DNA of 23,899 bases from a virus. The first letter of the stretch is position 1. Each line of letters begins with the position of its first letter. The DNA is taken from positions 1-23,899 of the IMG/VR virus record IMGVR_UViG_3300031759_001473; one strand, given 5' to 3'. Shown one piece after another: positions 9,001 through 15,136 of this stretch. A model generated the notes under the pieces. It worked only from the letters and a program-made list of their open reading frames with translations. It was not told the origin of the DNA and made no database searches. The position numbers were made by a program, and so were the translations under genes.

Positions 9001-11289
9001 TGCAACGCCAACTACATCTAATTGTGTACTATTATCATGATAATCAAACGTATCAGTATCAAAGTTATTAGTGAATTGAATATCACCAATTTGGTTAAAG
9101 TTTCTATAACTTAATGGGAAACCCAGCACTGGGTCAGATGCGCCTGATCCCTGCTTATATGAAAATATTGGAGTCCCGACAAATGTACTATTTGAATATG
9201 TGCTTAGACTTACATCATTACTATCAATAACATCAAACATTGGTGCTTGATTTATGCCAGTTTTTTGTTGCCCTTTGTGCCAATTTGCGCCATCGTACCA
9301 GTATTCAATTCCTTTGTTAGGTCCCTGTAATACTACCAAATTATTATTTGGGCTTATTACATAATCAGTTGCTGGTACCAAATTAATCACATTTGCAGAG
9401 AGTGCTGGAATGTAAACGATATTAATTTCAAAAATTTGATTTCTTACTGTAGGATCAAAGTCATTGGCAAATATAACTCGCATACCCTGCGTTAGAGCAG
9501 GAGTTGCAGCATAACTTACACCATTAACAGTTGCTGCCGGAATGTTGTAACCAGCAGTTTGCAGTTCTATTGTGGTTCGGGCATCTGTAATTGTAAAATC
9601 TATTAGATCCACAGGTGCTTTGGCTACTCGACCAAAGTTATATAATTGTAAATCTGCTTCAAATTCAATAATAGGACGGGTCGCACGTAGAGCTTGGTTT
9701 AATATTGGTGTGGTATTATTGTATTGTGCTGTTGCATTTATAATATCAATATGAAACCATCTATTACTTCTTGTCCAAGGATTTAAATCACTACTGGCTC
9801 GATTAATTGTAAGATAGTCTAAATTAGCGATGCCATTAGCCGCGTATGCTTCGGGAGTTTGAAAAGTTGATACGTCTAATAATTTTATAGAGTCACCAAC
9901 ACCTTCTATATAATATGTATTACCTGCATAACTACTTGGAACTGCACTAGAGTCAAACGTTACTTTTAATCCGTTACTGAATATAACACCGTTTGGACTT
10001 TGATAATTTTTTGCTCCAATGATATCTGTGTCGACATTTACTGTAGTATCAGTTACCACTAACAATTCTAGTTGGCCTGCATAAGATGCATCGACACCAT
10101 CTTGGTAATAAATTACTGGTAATGGTGCAGTAATGTCTGGCATTGGTTTAAACACATTATAGATTAGATAATCAGAATCTAAATAATAACTATACTCTGC
10201 ACGACTAACGCCAGATTTAACAAAAACTTTCTGCCCCGCAGTGATTGTAAATGCCTGAGCTAACGGATTTAATGTTACTATAGGATCAGCATCATTGCTT
10301 AATGTTATTTGCCAAGCATTTAATCTATTTGCAACAGGAACAATCTGTGAATTAGCTGTCCAAAATATAGCATCAAGATCTCCGTTAACAAAAATTAACG
10401 ATTTTAAATTTATTTGGTTGGATGAGCTTACCCCATCAAATCCGCCCTCACTAGTAGCAACTATAGTGCTTAATCGTTGCCCTTGCACTTGACTATAATG
10501 AAGTTGCGTACTTAAATCAACAACACCAGCTAGGTGCATACGTACATAATTGTCTTGTGCAGTGGGTTGTGGTACGTTAAAAGTTATAGTGCCAACGTCA
10601 GCACCATTATTAGTTACACCGAGTACATTTCTACTGCTTAGATTTGTCTGATTTAATTTTAGACCAGATACCCCAGGACTTGACTGTATCCAGAATGGAT
10701 ATCCGGGTTGGTTCACAATGAATGTGTACGTGCCACCATAGGCTAATCTAATTGTGGGATTATCAACACCGTTGGCAGTCGAGAACATGTAGCTACCAGT
10801 ATTTGGATTACGTGTTACTGTGAATGTTTCTTGGGTAGGAACTTGTGCACCAAATACTGAAATAGCATCGGGGCCATCTTCTAACCAATAATATTGTGCA
10901 AAGTTCACAAATTTGTCAAAATCAAACAAGCCATCAAAACTATAAGATTCATTAGCAAACATTCTAGTTTGATTATCAGTCAATCCGCCGTAATGATTAA
11001 CTTGATTAATCAAATCAATATAACTACTAAAAAAATCAATGTTGTCGGTAGTTTTGTTTTTAACAACAACACTAGGCTCAAGTTGATAGTTTTGTCTTAA
11101 AGTCGTAGGTTCGGGAACATAATTATCTGTGCTTTTAAATGTAGGAGCAAACTTACGGCCAATGTAACCATTAATATTTCTCAAATCAGGTTGAGTTACT
11201 AATTGGTCCAGTGTGGCATTTAAAAACTTTTGATTTGTGTCTGTTCTAAAAACTTCTGGTAGGAAGTTGCTGGTTTTTATTTGTGCCAT
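1..11289 (-). CDS. Giant baseplate-associated virion protein, partial (C-terminus beyond window)
   Basis: An ATG at 11289 opens a frame that I read codon by codon to position 1 without meeting a stop, giving at least 3,763 residues; the 3' end lies outside the window. The start lies one base after the gp6 stop (TAA-T-ATG), so the two genes are probably translationally coupled. The protein is rich in Asn, Thr, Ser and Tyr and mostly beta-like, unlike a helical tape measure. Visible blocks are an N-terminal head (MAQIKTSNFLPEVF), PWTRSNRWFH at 504-513, YWYDG...NQAP at 663-683, HDGS at about 1136, DRPH..PWEM at 1254-1263, GDCGPVETVWRRS near 1370, a carbohydrate-binding-like module at 1764-1805, a seven-fold FG-GAP propeller at about 2185-2745, EVKPYRTSIREYL at 3316-3328, and short beta repeats after about 3420. 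From memory, similar giant structural proteins occur in marine T4-like phages. It sits where T4 has gene 7; a role as outer wedge or host-contact protein is inferred. Confidence 0.85.
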   Translation of the reverse strand, partial: MAQIKTSNFLPEVFRTDTNQKFLNATLDQLVTQPDLRNINGYIGRKFAPTFKSTDNYVPEPTTLRQNYQLEPSVVVKNKTTDNIDFFSSYIDLINQVNHYGGLTDNQTRMFANESYSFDGLFDFDKFVNFAQYYWLEDGPDAISVFGAQVPTQETFTVTRNPNTGSYMFSTANGVDNPTIRLAYGGTYTFIVNQPGYPFWIQSSPGVSGLKLNQTNLSSRNVLGVTNNGADVGTITFNVPQPTAQDNYVRMHLAGVVDLSTQLHYSQVQGQRLSTIVATSEGGFDGVSSSNQINLKSLIFVNGDLDAIFWTANSQIVPVANRLNAWQITLSNDADPIVTLNPLAQAFTITAGQKVFVKSGVSRAEYSYYLDSDYLIYNVFKPMPDITAPLPVIYYQDGVDASYAGQLELLVVTDTTVNVDTDIIGAKNYQSPNGVIFSNGLKVTFDSSAVPSSYAGNTYYIEGVGDSIKLLDVSTFQTPEAYAANGIANLDYLTINRASSDLNPWTRSNRWFHIDIINATAQYNNTTPILNQALRATRPIIEFEADLQLYNFGRVAKAPVDLIDFTITDARTTIELQTAGYNIPAATVNGVSYAATPALTQGMRVIFANDFDPTVRNQIFEINIVYIPALSANVINLVPATDYVISPNNNLVVLQGPNKGIEYWYDGANWHKGQQKTGINQAPMFDVIDSNDVSLSTYSNSTFVGTPIFSYKQGSGASDPVLGFPLSYRNFNQIGDIQFTNNFDTDTFDYHDNSTQLDVVGVAINNVGTLQQNTSLTDYNLRNTWTTNTEKSKQFQIISGIYDGNNPYFKIDIPASTEASTPYFRVYINSIESKNYSIVTPTGVLSYAHITDSSLVAGDQIDILIYNSSQISQQGYYEIPKNLDFNSANANFSTLTLGQLRNHLTTMVGNSNQISGVVPGVSNLRDVQIKAQGGSILQHASPVMYSELFLVDSDTNFIKSLDLARYEYSKIKNKIIELSTRTTGLDFSNIPVLLDTLLLQINAVKNKSFAWYYSDMVPYGSIKNTITYTVLSTEIVDYEISNIFSDTTLSNNAVLVYQNNVQLVKGQDYTFDATRSGVTITAPLTVGDVITINEYSNTDGNYIPETPTKLGLYPKFTPSIYLDTTYQNPINVIQGHDGSITPAWGDYRDQLLLEFEKRIYNNIKVDYTKNVFDIYDYMPGKFRDSDYSNQEFTQLLTDSFLQWVGGNRVDYITNSYFVNGNAFTWNYNKLVDSIDGEPLLGYWRGIFKYFYDTDRPHTNPWEMLGFTEQPSWWETRYGPAPYTGGNLVLWNDLAAGYVWNNGDSYTDARFVRPDLLNLIPVDDTGALRPPNDFAVKSASNSNASGTFKIGDCGPVETVWRRSSDFAFAMQQALALSHPAFYFGSLIDIGRYYKNTKLNQYVLSDSLQRISPAAITVNGTSNGTTTYRAAGYVNWIAEYLRNQGIDPGTKLYEYLDNVTVQLAYKMAAYTDQSFIEVVAEQSSPTSTNNGVVIPNESYTIELYKSTPTNTITYSGVVIEKTASGFTVSGFDFDSPYFTIIPSLANNNSYTISVLNDAGVVYNDYQKYKVAVPYGFEFANRQQVVDFLVSYQRYLRGIGIQLTDVDPDLGVQRDFLLSIKEFLTWAQQGWTAGSVLVLSPILNKLNLTTTSGVVDKIQNQPNQSRILDTNYNFVKYNQMSVTRASTVNGNTFTVTANSGQTLSLVKLDIVEYEHVIIFDNIDVFNDIIYVPELGNRQYRLKLVGKKTGSWTGAMNPPGFMFNSTSVDAWQQGTDYAMGSLVSYKSNKYTAIQDVVGSTTFNPNYWAQLTSSELKTGLLPNFSYNAEKFNRFNDIDNPETLGDFHLYSDSTIGFQPRDYLTNFGIDEVTQAKFYQGFIREKGTKNAITAFTAAGFNGISSNISLYEEWAMRVGEYGALNNNQYVEVVLTESTFNGDPFTFTLLANNATTSSNNIVGIYPSNVYIASSGFQPNIYLNRSNTSNYKNDIQTAGYVDINDVSTTIFDTGYYAQLNANIQSMGIGTTIWCAKDATNNWNVYRVTETNLSVTNVSYSVDNIGTVATNSQHSFVYGDLVLIKGFDVRIDGFYQVYSVTDPYNFNVVFYGQRGDQLKSAMKITGSGSIFHLQSSRIKAPTDLNSITPPQGWLDNDKLWVDNDDITGGWAVYNKSTPWVGNVSFLNPSMKLTANTYVGNGGFGKVVAINTSGTFAVAGIPTLGNGNVIAFVANVSNNYTFTQVANIGAHPGNNVSKFGSSLDTAGNLLYVGDPGNGSTDYGRVHIHKFDGNISFPWNQTLTSPWGSNTGDAFGSSVSASADGTWLYVSAPNAGNVYVYHANTTSYYSYTNTITVGSSAYAQFGHTIKTTTDGRQVVIGSPYQSVNGINAAGAVYVYDRSVESFIANGSVYLTQYPINTSTLKVTLNGNVITTGFTTNSNAVSFSTTPVIGSLITIDTNTIQQLEQLTAPTPTSGAAFGLTTYLAGNNADVYVASPGYSAPGYYSGIVYRFVNQGASYGTITSNTNPIIVPGDSMRINGFDITFTSNTVANLAATINSAGIPGVSAIAQGYGALTINSNVATPYQKLILSSGPSNALANLGISVHTSVQSLLHPETDQVTQFGSQIISSPDSSSLVIGAVGGGAYNAVTFDSDATLFDYGSTSFADTIAGSGTVYIYGLVNGSFTTSTLDQYVLVQRLRNSSLSTNDQFGYSVAMNGNTMLVGAPGDSNSLTIDPLSGAYVPISNAGTYYTYNNFSGNVGWDIVESQQPKVDIDSISRLYLYNNSNNTLLTNLDYIDPAKGKILGAAAEDLDYITAYDPAVYNTVGGVDSTPNLANSLDFHWGPEQVTQTWWNIDSVRYLDYERGDLSYRTNNWGRTFPGSKIQVCEWVESDMPPSAYTGSGTPLYPDNSAYVVESKINPVTKLVTSKYYYWVSGKTSLDIKSTHKNTVATIASLIENPQAQSIPYAAVVRGDTISLYGVSDYLTGNTTTLHADYDTLKNTNILHSEYQLVQEGNGGSIIPTRIINKMVDSLSGIDANGAAVPNAGLSPQTSIGLGVNPNQTLFVNRLTALKNFVEYVNGILIQNPIVEEYNITPLYESAPLPASTTYDLQVDTHAELSYIDKSTKPMGYTVLVLNDETENGLWVTYVLIANTWIATQIQRYYTPFYWSFADWYDSSYDSTVLPTHVVNTVTDVSALTLTVGDTIKVLNNGNNQFVIYRVNTDSTQSLVGIQNGTIQLSSKLYTSNVATNEIRIIFNAIQNNIFIDNLQVNFNELFFVMINYILTEQPSVDWVFKTSFISIFHQLRKLNQPPNYIPDNQNYYENYINEVKPYRTSIREYLIDYAGTDEYYGDTTDFDIPATYINIESGTSANAYAYRSPNGTLSSDGTNLSTLPQYNQWYNNHTYGISKVILTNPGITANVLVTTLSLFNNVTAIAGDTITQPISGATGTVYASTIADSVIHLTNITGTFASNTYSGNTYIYRNGSNLASNVSITTSNYTISGYTSPPVVTVSGGGGTGASIIATVNYTNNTISGFEVIDPGHGYTSQPQILINGTGTGAAGYTVLKNKYYIESLPTTTLTANTNVTVYVGNIITQPNTGAYGTVQTASTGNIITLIDVNGTFASNQYIFSDFANLNTTVTSTSTYTQFVNQSYNTVRNINTTLVFDRTTYSSNVIVWQPNITIANSSIVSYNGQAYQATSNVYSSAILTLSGNVSASVGNYVTQANATGNATIIAISSNLQLVTLGNVTGSYNRRWGNISINGSDSGTQPVAIN
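61..1040 (-). repeat. Short beta-strand repeats in the distal part of the giant protein
   Basis: Three copies of a roughly 36-residue module are encoded at 910-1020 (AGDTITQPISGATGTV...ITGTFAS), 451-558 (VGNIITQPNTGAYGTV...VNGTFAS) and 67-171 (VGNYVTQANATGNATI...VTGSY). The shared pattern is GD/GN-x-I/V-TQ, a Gly-rich turn, then a beta hairpin ending in N-V/I-x-G-T/S-F/Y. Between the first two lie two copies of a GYTS-x-P motif followed by a Gly/Thr-rich turn, at 766-825 and 646-708. The copies have diverged, so this is a protein-level repeat and not a recent DNA duplication. Such modules are common in phage fibre and adhesin proteins. More copies may lie beyond the left edge. Confidence 0.6.
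3061..4740 (-). repeat. Seven FG-GAP repeats: predicted beta-propeller inside the giant protein
   Basis: Seven FG motifs, each followed by a short beta segment, a Gly-rich turn and usually a V/I-Y-x-Y/F strand, start at residues 2191, 2246, 2301, 2351, 2466, 2610 and 2697. Examples are FGSSVSASADGTWLYVSAP, FGHTIKTTTDGRQVVIGSP and FGYSVAMNGNTMLVGAPGD. Copies 1-4 are spaced 50-55 residues apart; copies 4-5 and 5-6 are separated by extra inserts. This is the pattern of FG-GAP blades (integrin alpha type, FG-GAP_2-like), and seven is the usual number for a closed propeller. A binding role at the baseplate surface is inferred. Confidence 0.75.
5876..6000 (-). other. Carbohydrate-binding-like module (CBM5/12 type) in the giant protein
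   Basis: Residues 1764-1805 read AWQQGTDYAMGSLVSYKSNK, then YTAI, and close with F-N-P-N-Y-W-A-Q-L. The order AW-x(4-5)-Y-x-x-G-x-x-V-x-Y-x-x-x-x-Y-x-A and a closing W matches the short chitin/cellulose-binding modules of CBM5/12 type. A second, weaker copy of the same pattern (VWQPNITIANSSIVSYNGQA) lies at about 187-300. Sugar binding is inferred from the pattern alone. Confidence 0.45.
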
Positions 11290-11290
11290 A

Positions 11291-14200
11291 TTAAATTACG
11301 ATTCCTAATCCTGCGAGGGTTTGATTAATTTGTGCCGCGGTAATTGCACTTATGATTTGTACATTATTTGCGGTTGCTGCACTTACCATGATTTCATTTG
11401 GGTTTGCATTAATTTGTAGCAGACTTCCAAAGGCAATATTTGTATTGCTGGGTACTATGATAATGCTTGCTACATTTGGTGCTAATACATTATGCAAGTA
11501 TGTACTTAATTCACTAAAATAGAAAGTATCACCGAAGCTCCAATTGCTAGGATCAAAAAATTGATTAATCGCTGCAATAGTACTACTTATTATATCAGTA
11601 TCACTTACGTTTACATTAGGATTTTTAACAATCTTAAATGTTGCCTGCAGATTACTATCTGCTTTATCGCCAAATAAAGGTTTGTAAACTCCCGAATTAT
11701 AAACAATGGTGTCACTTAAAGCCTTATAATTTTCAAGACTAGTTGAGCCAGTGCCGTATAAAGTTTTTAAATCATCATTTGACGGTGGGGTTGGCTCTGT
11801 TAAAGTTCCAGTAGTATCTTGAATCCAAGCAAGATAATCTTGACTGTATTGGGTAGTTAGAATATACAAGTCCATAATATTATTGGGGCTTGGGTCTATT
11901 CTACGATCATTAGGACTACTATGTCTATATTGGAAATAGAGTTGTTGTCTGCCTGTTTCAGCAATATAGTTTGTTAGCGGGCTACTTAATATTCTTGTAG
12001 TTGAGCTTCCGTTTGTAGTCACCGTCAATTGATAAAAATTGTTTTCACTAGTTGCGTAAAATATTTGCCCGTTTACATATAATGTTAGCGCTGCATTGAT
12101 CGCACTTTGTGTGGCATAGCTTGTCACTACTGTGGTATTATCTACAGGTATAGTTGTGATAAAGTTATCAGTGTCTGTTACCTCTGTGAAGAATACATAT
12201 TTTTTGTTTGGATTTACTGTGGGTGCAACAATATTAGTAAACAAATCTGGATTATCTGGAGTACCACTGTTATTTGTGTCCGGAAATGTCAATAAAATTT
12301 CTGTATTATTGACATAACCATCAAGACCTATTACAGAATCGTGTATATACCAAGTACTGTCTTGTCCGATTGGAGTTGAGCTATCAGCCTGGGTATTTGT
12401 TTTTAATACTGTAATTTGATCAGTGATTGTTAGTCCAGTTTTACTGTCAAACACTTTAACTTCTGGATCAAAATAAAATCTTGTTTCGCCAACACTTTGG
12501 AATACGTATTGAAGCCCTCGATGAACTATATTATAGTTTATGCCGTTGTATGTAAGTGCCACAAGCCAACTTGAATCTAATCCAGTACCAGCGGTACTAC
12601 CTTGATTAGTAAGACTGAATGCACCGAGATTTAAATCTTGTGGTAATATAATTTGCCAAGATTGTTTTGATACATTATAACTTAATCCAATGTTTTGATA
12701 ACTTTGCAGTAATCTAATCATCTGTGATGTAAATGATGATCCAGGTAAATCATTTTTAAACACTGGAATAATTGTATCAACTACTGCACCTGTGGGGATA
12801 TTAACGCTTAATTGTATTGGGAACCCGGCATTTGAGCTTACTACGGACGCCCATAGGTATGTATTCTCATTTGGGTATGTACTTGTGCCTGTTTGGATAG
12901 TATTCTGCGCATCAAAAAATTTACCAGCGCCTGCGTTAAATCTTATCAATGAACCAGTTGTGATATATTGTAAATTACTACTTACCCCAAATCCAATTTG
13001 ATAAGGTGTTACATAACTTGTTGTTGGATAAAAATATCCTGTACTACTATTACTTGATGCGCTAGATTGTCCCCAATAGGTTGATGTTGTTGGTGTATAT
13101 CTTGGAAAGTTTGCATAGTAGTAATGCAACATGTCTTTACTAGCTATCAATGGTTGTACAGTATTATAGATTACATTATATAAATCTGTGGGTGTATTAA
13201 AGCTAAAAGTATTGCTAGTTGTAGGAGTTTGGGTATATATTATTCCGTCATCACAGAATATATTTGTGCTGGAGTATTTGCCAGTGACATCTAATACATC
13301 TAAATATCTACTAATTCCGCTACTGCTACGATTAACTGCTTTTACTTTTAAAATACTACCAAAGTTTGTGTACGGGAATAGATTGTAATCTTCTCCGGTA
13401 ATCATACGATTTTGTGTGTAGTATTGTGCCGGTGCTTTTGTGCGAATATCGTCTATACTTTCACGAGTCTGACTGTTATTAACTGTGTAATATAGACTTG
13501 CGCTAATTGTAAGAGTTTCCACTTTATTGTTACGACTTACGTAATTTAAGGGAATAGTAATATTCTGCATTTCATCGGGTGTTACTTTATATTGCAGTCC
13601 GTTACTAGTTCTATAGTAAAGTCTATATACACCCTGCGGAATATTTGCAAAACTGCCATCACCAAATACTAAATCAATTTGATCATTAGTCTTTGAGTTT
13701 ATTTGATATAGGTTTCTATTTGTGCTTTGATTATAGATGATGTTTATACCGGCGATTGCAGGCACTGCACTCCATTCTGTAGTAGGATTGCCTTTTACAT
13801 CTAATTCGTATAGCCATACGTCTGTGTTATTAATATTATTATAGTTTACATTTACAACACGATTAGGTAAACTTTGTTGCAAATTAAAATCTTGTGTGGC
13901 CAAAGATCCCTGTTTAAAATAAACAAAAAATCCAGTATTATTACTACCGTTTCCTAAATTATCATTGCGATAAAGAATATTAAATTTGCCCGAAGGAGTA
14001 GGATTAGGTTCGTATATGTAATTTTGATTTACTGTAGTAGCACTAACTGCTTCAAAATTAACTTGGTTACCCTCTACTAGAGCGTTAAAACTATACTTGG
14101 GCAACACTCCGGGAACTAGATTAATACTGTACTCATCAGTCTGAATCCCATTAATTGATTGGCTTGCCCCTGGTTTTCCGATTGCTTGATTGGTGATGAT

Positions 14201-14689
14201 TGACGCATTTAAAATCGTAGTCATCTGCTCTTGCCAATCAGGGTTGGCGGTGTCATTCCACGAAATTAGTAAATTGCTTAGGTTTAGCCCGTTACTGTCA
14301 AATAGATTTTCGGTAGTTTTTACACTATCTATTTTTAAAAACCCGCTGGCAGTGATATTACGTTTGGGATTATAGCTGATTAATCGAGCAAGTTTTAGAA
14401 TACTATCACGACGTTCTGCAGTGTCAAAGAAGTTTTCGCGGGCATTCATATCGCCACGGAAAGCCAAACTTTGACCTAAAAATGCGATTAAATCTATTAG
14501 AGCAACGTATTCACTACTCTCTGTAAAGTCATTAAAATCTTCAGGGTAGTATGTACGCAAGTAGTCAATCATGGTCTTGCGTAGAGTTTCAAAGTCGTAG
14601 CTTTGGAAATCAGCTTGTTTGAATGTTTGGTAAACCTGTGTCCAATCCTGATTTACTAATAAATTTGTCTGACGAGTAGTTATTGACAT
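11291..14689 (-). CDS. gp6: Baseplate wedge protein gp6 (baseplate J-like), enlarged
   Basis: The product has 1,132 residues, against about 660 for T4 gp6. In T4, gp6 dimers form the ring that joins the wedges around the hub and control baseplate opening. The N-terminal 120 residues (YVALIDLIAFLGQSLAFRGD, ARENFFDTAERRDS) are typical of gp6. A baseplate-J core follows at about 335-460, with an FGDG motif at 342-345 and the segment SIDDIRTKAPAQYYTQNRMI. The last 110 residues (FFDPSNWSFGDTFYFSELS) also match the gp6 C-terminus. The extra length lies in the middle, roughly 480-1020, and is beta-rich. The gene lies between gp25 and the giant gene, as in the T4 order 25-6-7. The ATG at 14689 follows a 52-base gap holding a late-promoter-like box; the stop is one base from the next ATG. 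Confidence 0.92.
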   Translation of the reverse strand: MSITTRQTNLLVNQDWTQVYQTFKQADFQSYDFETLRKTMIDYLRTYYPEDFNDFTESSEYVALIDLIAFLGQSLAFRGDMNARENFFDTAERRDSILKLARLISYNPKRNITASGFLKIDSVKTTENLFDSNGLNLSNLLISWNDTANPDWQEQMTTILNASIITNQAIGKPGASQSINGIQTDEYSINLVPGVLPKYSFNALVEGNQVNFEAVSATTVNQNYIYEPNPTPSGKFNILYRNDNLGNGSNNTGFFVYFKQGSLATQDFNLQQSLPNRVVNVNYNNINNTDVWLYELDVKGNPTTEWSAVPAIAGINIIYNQSTNRNLYQINSKTNDQIDLVFGDGSFANIPQGVYRLYYRTSNGLQYKVTPDEMQNITIPLNYVSRNNKVETLTISASLYYTVNNSQTRESIDDIRTKAPAQYYTQNRMITGEDYNLFPYTNFGSILKVKAVNRSSSGISRYLDVLDVTGKYSSTNIFCDDGIIYTQTPTTSNTFSFNTPTDLYNVIYNTVQPLIASKDMLHYYYANFPRYTPTTSTYWGQSSASSNSSTGYFYPTTSYVTPYQIGFGVSSNLQYITTGSLIRFNAGAGKFFDAQNTIQTGTSTYPNENTYLWASVVSSNAGFPIQLSVNIPTGAVVDTIIPVFKNDLPGSSFTSQMIRLLQSYQNIGLSYNVSKQSWQIILPQDLNLGAFSLTNQGSTAGTGLDSSWLVALTYNGINYNIVHRGLQYVFQSVGETRFYFDPEVKVFDSKTGLTITDQITVLKTNTQADSSTPIGQDSTWYIHDSVIGLDGYVNNTEILLTFPDTNNSGTPDNPDLFTNIVAPTVNPNKKYVFFTEVTDTDNFITTIPVDNTTVVTSYATQSAINAALTLYVNGQIFYATSENNFYQLTVTTNGSSTTRILSSPLTNYIAETGRQQLYFQYRHSSPNDRRIDPSPNNIMDLYILTTQYSQDYLAWIQDTTGTLTEPTPPSNDDLKTLYGTGSTSLENYKALSDTIVYNSGVYKPLFGDKADSNLQATFKIVKNPNVNVSDTDIISSTIAAINQFFDPSNWSFGDTFYFSELSTYLHNVLAPNVASIIIVPSNTNIAFGSLLQINANPNEIMVSAATANNVQIISAITAAQINQTLAGLGIVI

Positions 14690-14710
14690 CTAAATATATC
14701 CGTTATCATA

Positions 14711-14718
14711 TATTTATT
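14711..14718 (-). promoter_or_regulatory. Candidate T4-type late promoter for gp6
   Basis: On the minus strand the box reads AATAAATA, seven of eight matches to the T4 late consensus TATAAATA. If transcription starts about six bases downstream, the leader to the gp6 ATG would be about 15 bases, close to the leader predicted from the exact late box at 22176-22183. It lies in the longest gap of the baseplate operon. The surrounding DNA is very AT-rich, so a chance match is possible. Confidence 0.4.
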
Positions 14719-14719
14719 T

Positions 14720-14743
14720 AAAAAATAAACTACGTAGTTTATT
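14720..14743 (-). terminator. Palindrome plus T run at the gp25 stop: possible weak terminator or RNA-end hairpin
   Basis: Positions 14724-14743 form a perfect 20-base palindrome centred on TACGTA. It overlaps the gp25 stop codon at 14742-14744. In minus-strand RNA it could fold as an 8-bp stem with an ACGU loop, followed by a run of U (14725-14720). The layout is that of an intrinsic terminator, but the stem has only two G-C pairs, so full termination is doubtful. It may instead mark an RNA processing or protein-binding site. Confidence 0.35.
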
Positions 14744-15128
14744 AGTAAGGGCCACCAGCAGTTAGACTGCTCGAATTCGCATCAAATTGTAGGCTAAGAA
14801 CTGTAGATTGATTTGTAGGGATAAAGACTAAATCAAGTTCGATTTGAATACCATAATCCTGGCCTGTGATTGTTATATTTTGGAGTCCGATTCGTGGATC
14901 ATATGCCACAATATTTTTAACGTCATCAATTATTAGCTGATTCGCATGTTCATCCAATGGCTCAAACAACATGCTCCATATAATGCTACCAAAATTTGGT
15001 TGCATCAGTTTCTCGCCTTTTCGTACGTTGAAGTGATTAATCAAATCCTGTTTGACTAAATTGACATCAGTCGCACGAAATTTTTTACTGCGATTTACTG
15101 TGCTAAACCCTTTGTATAATGTTACCAT
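14742..15128 (-). CDS. gp25: Baseplate wedge protein gp25
   Basis: The product has 128 residues, close to T4 gp25 (132). The family (GPW/gp25) forms the inner baseplate wedge and contacts the sheath, where it primes sheath assembly. Visible family features are VNLVKQDLINHFNVRKGEKL at about 23-42, then MQPNFGSIIWSMLFEPLDEH, which is the usual P-x-F-G-x-x-I-x-x-L-F-E-P core, and a closing beta sheet (DYGIQIELDLVFIP). The ATG at 15128 lies eight bases after the gp5 stop. Only a distant GGAG precedes it, so translation may depend on the upstream gene. Order and size agree with T4. Confidence 0.95.
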   Translation of the reverse strand: MVTLYKGFSTVNRSKKFRATDVNLVKQDLINHFNVRKGEKLMQPNFGSIIWSMLFEPLDEHANQLIIDDVKNIVAYDPRIGLQNITITGQDYGIQIELDLVFIPTNQSTVLSLQFDANSSSLTAGGPY

Positions 15129-15136
15129 AATAGTAT

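Noticed and set aside
1-11289. Region could be non-coding or contain several broken genes
   Set aside because: Reading the minus-strand frame shows no stop across the whole stretch, with consistent protein composition and recognisable repeats throughout.
1-11289. Giant protein as a tape measure protein
   Set aside because: Tape measures are largely helical and lie with tail-tube genes. This protein is beta-rich, has propeller and carbohydrate-binding-like modules, and follows gp6.
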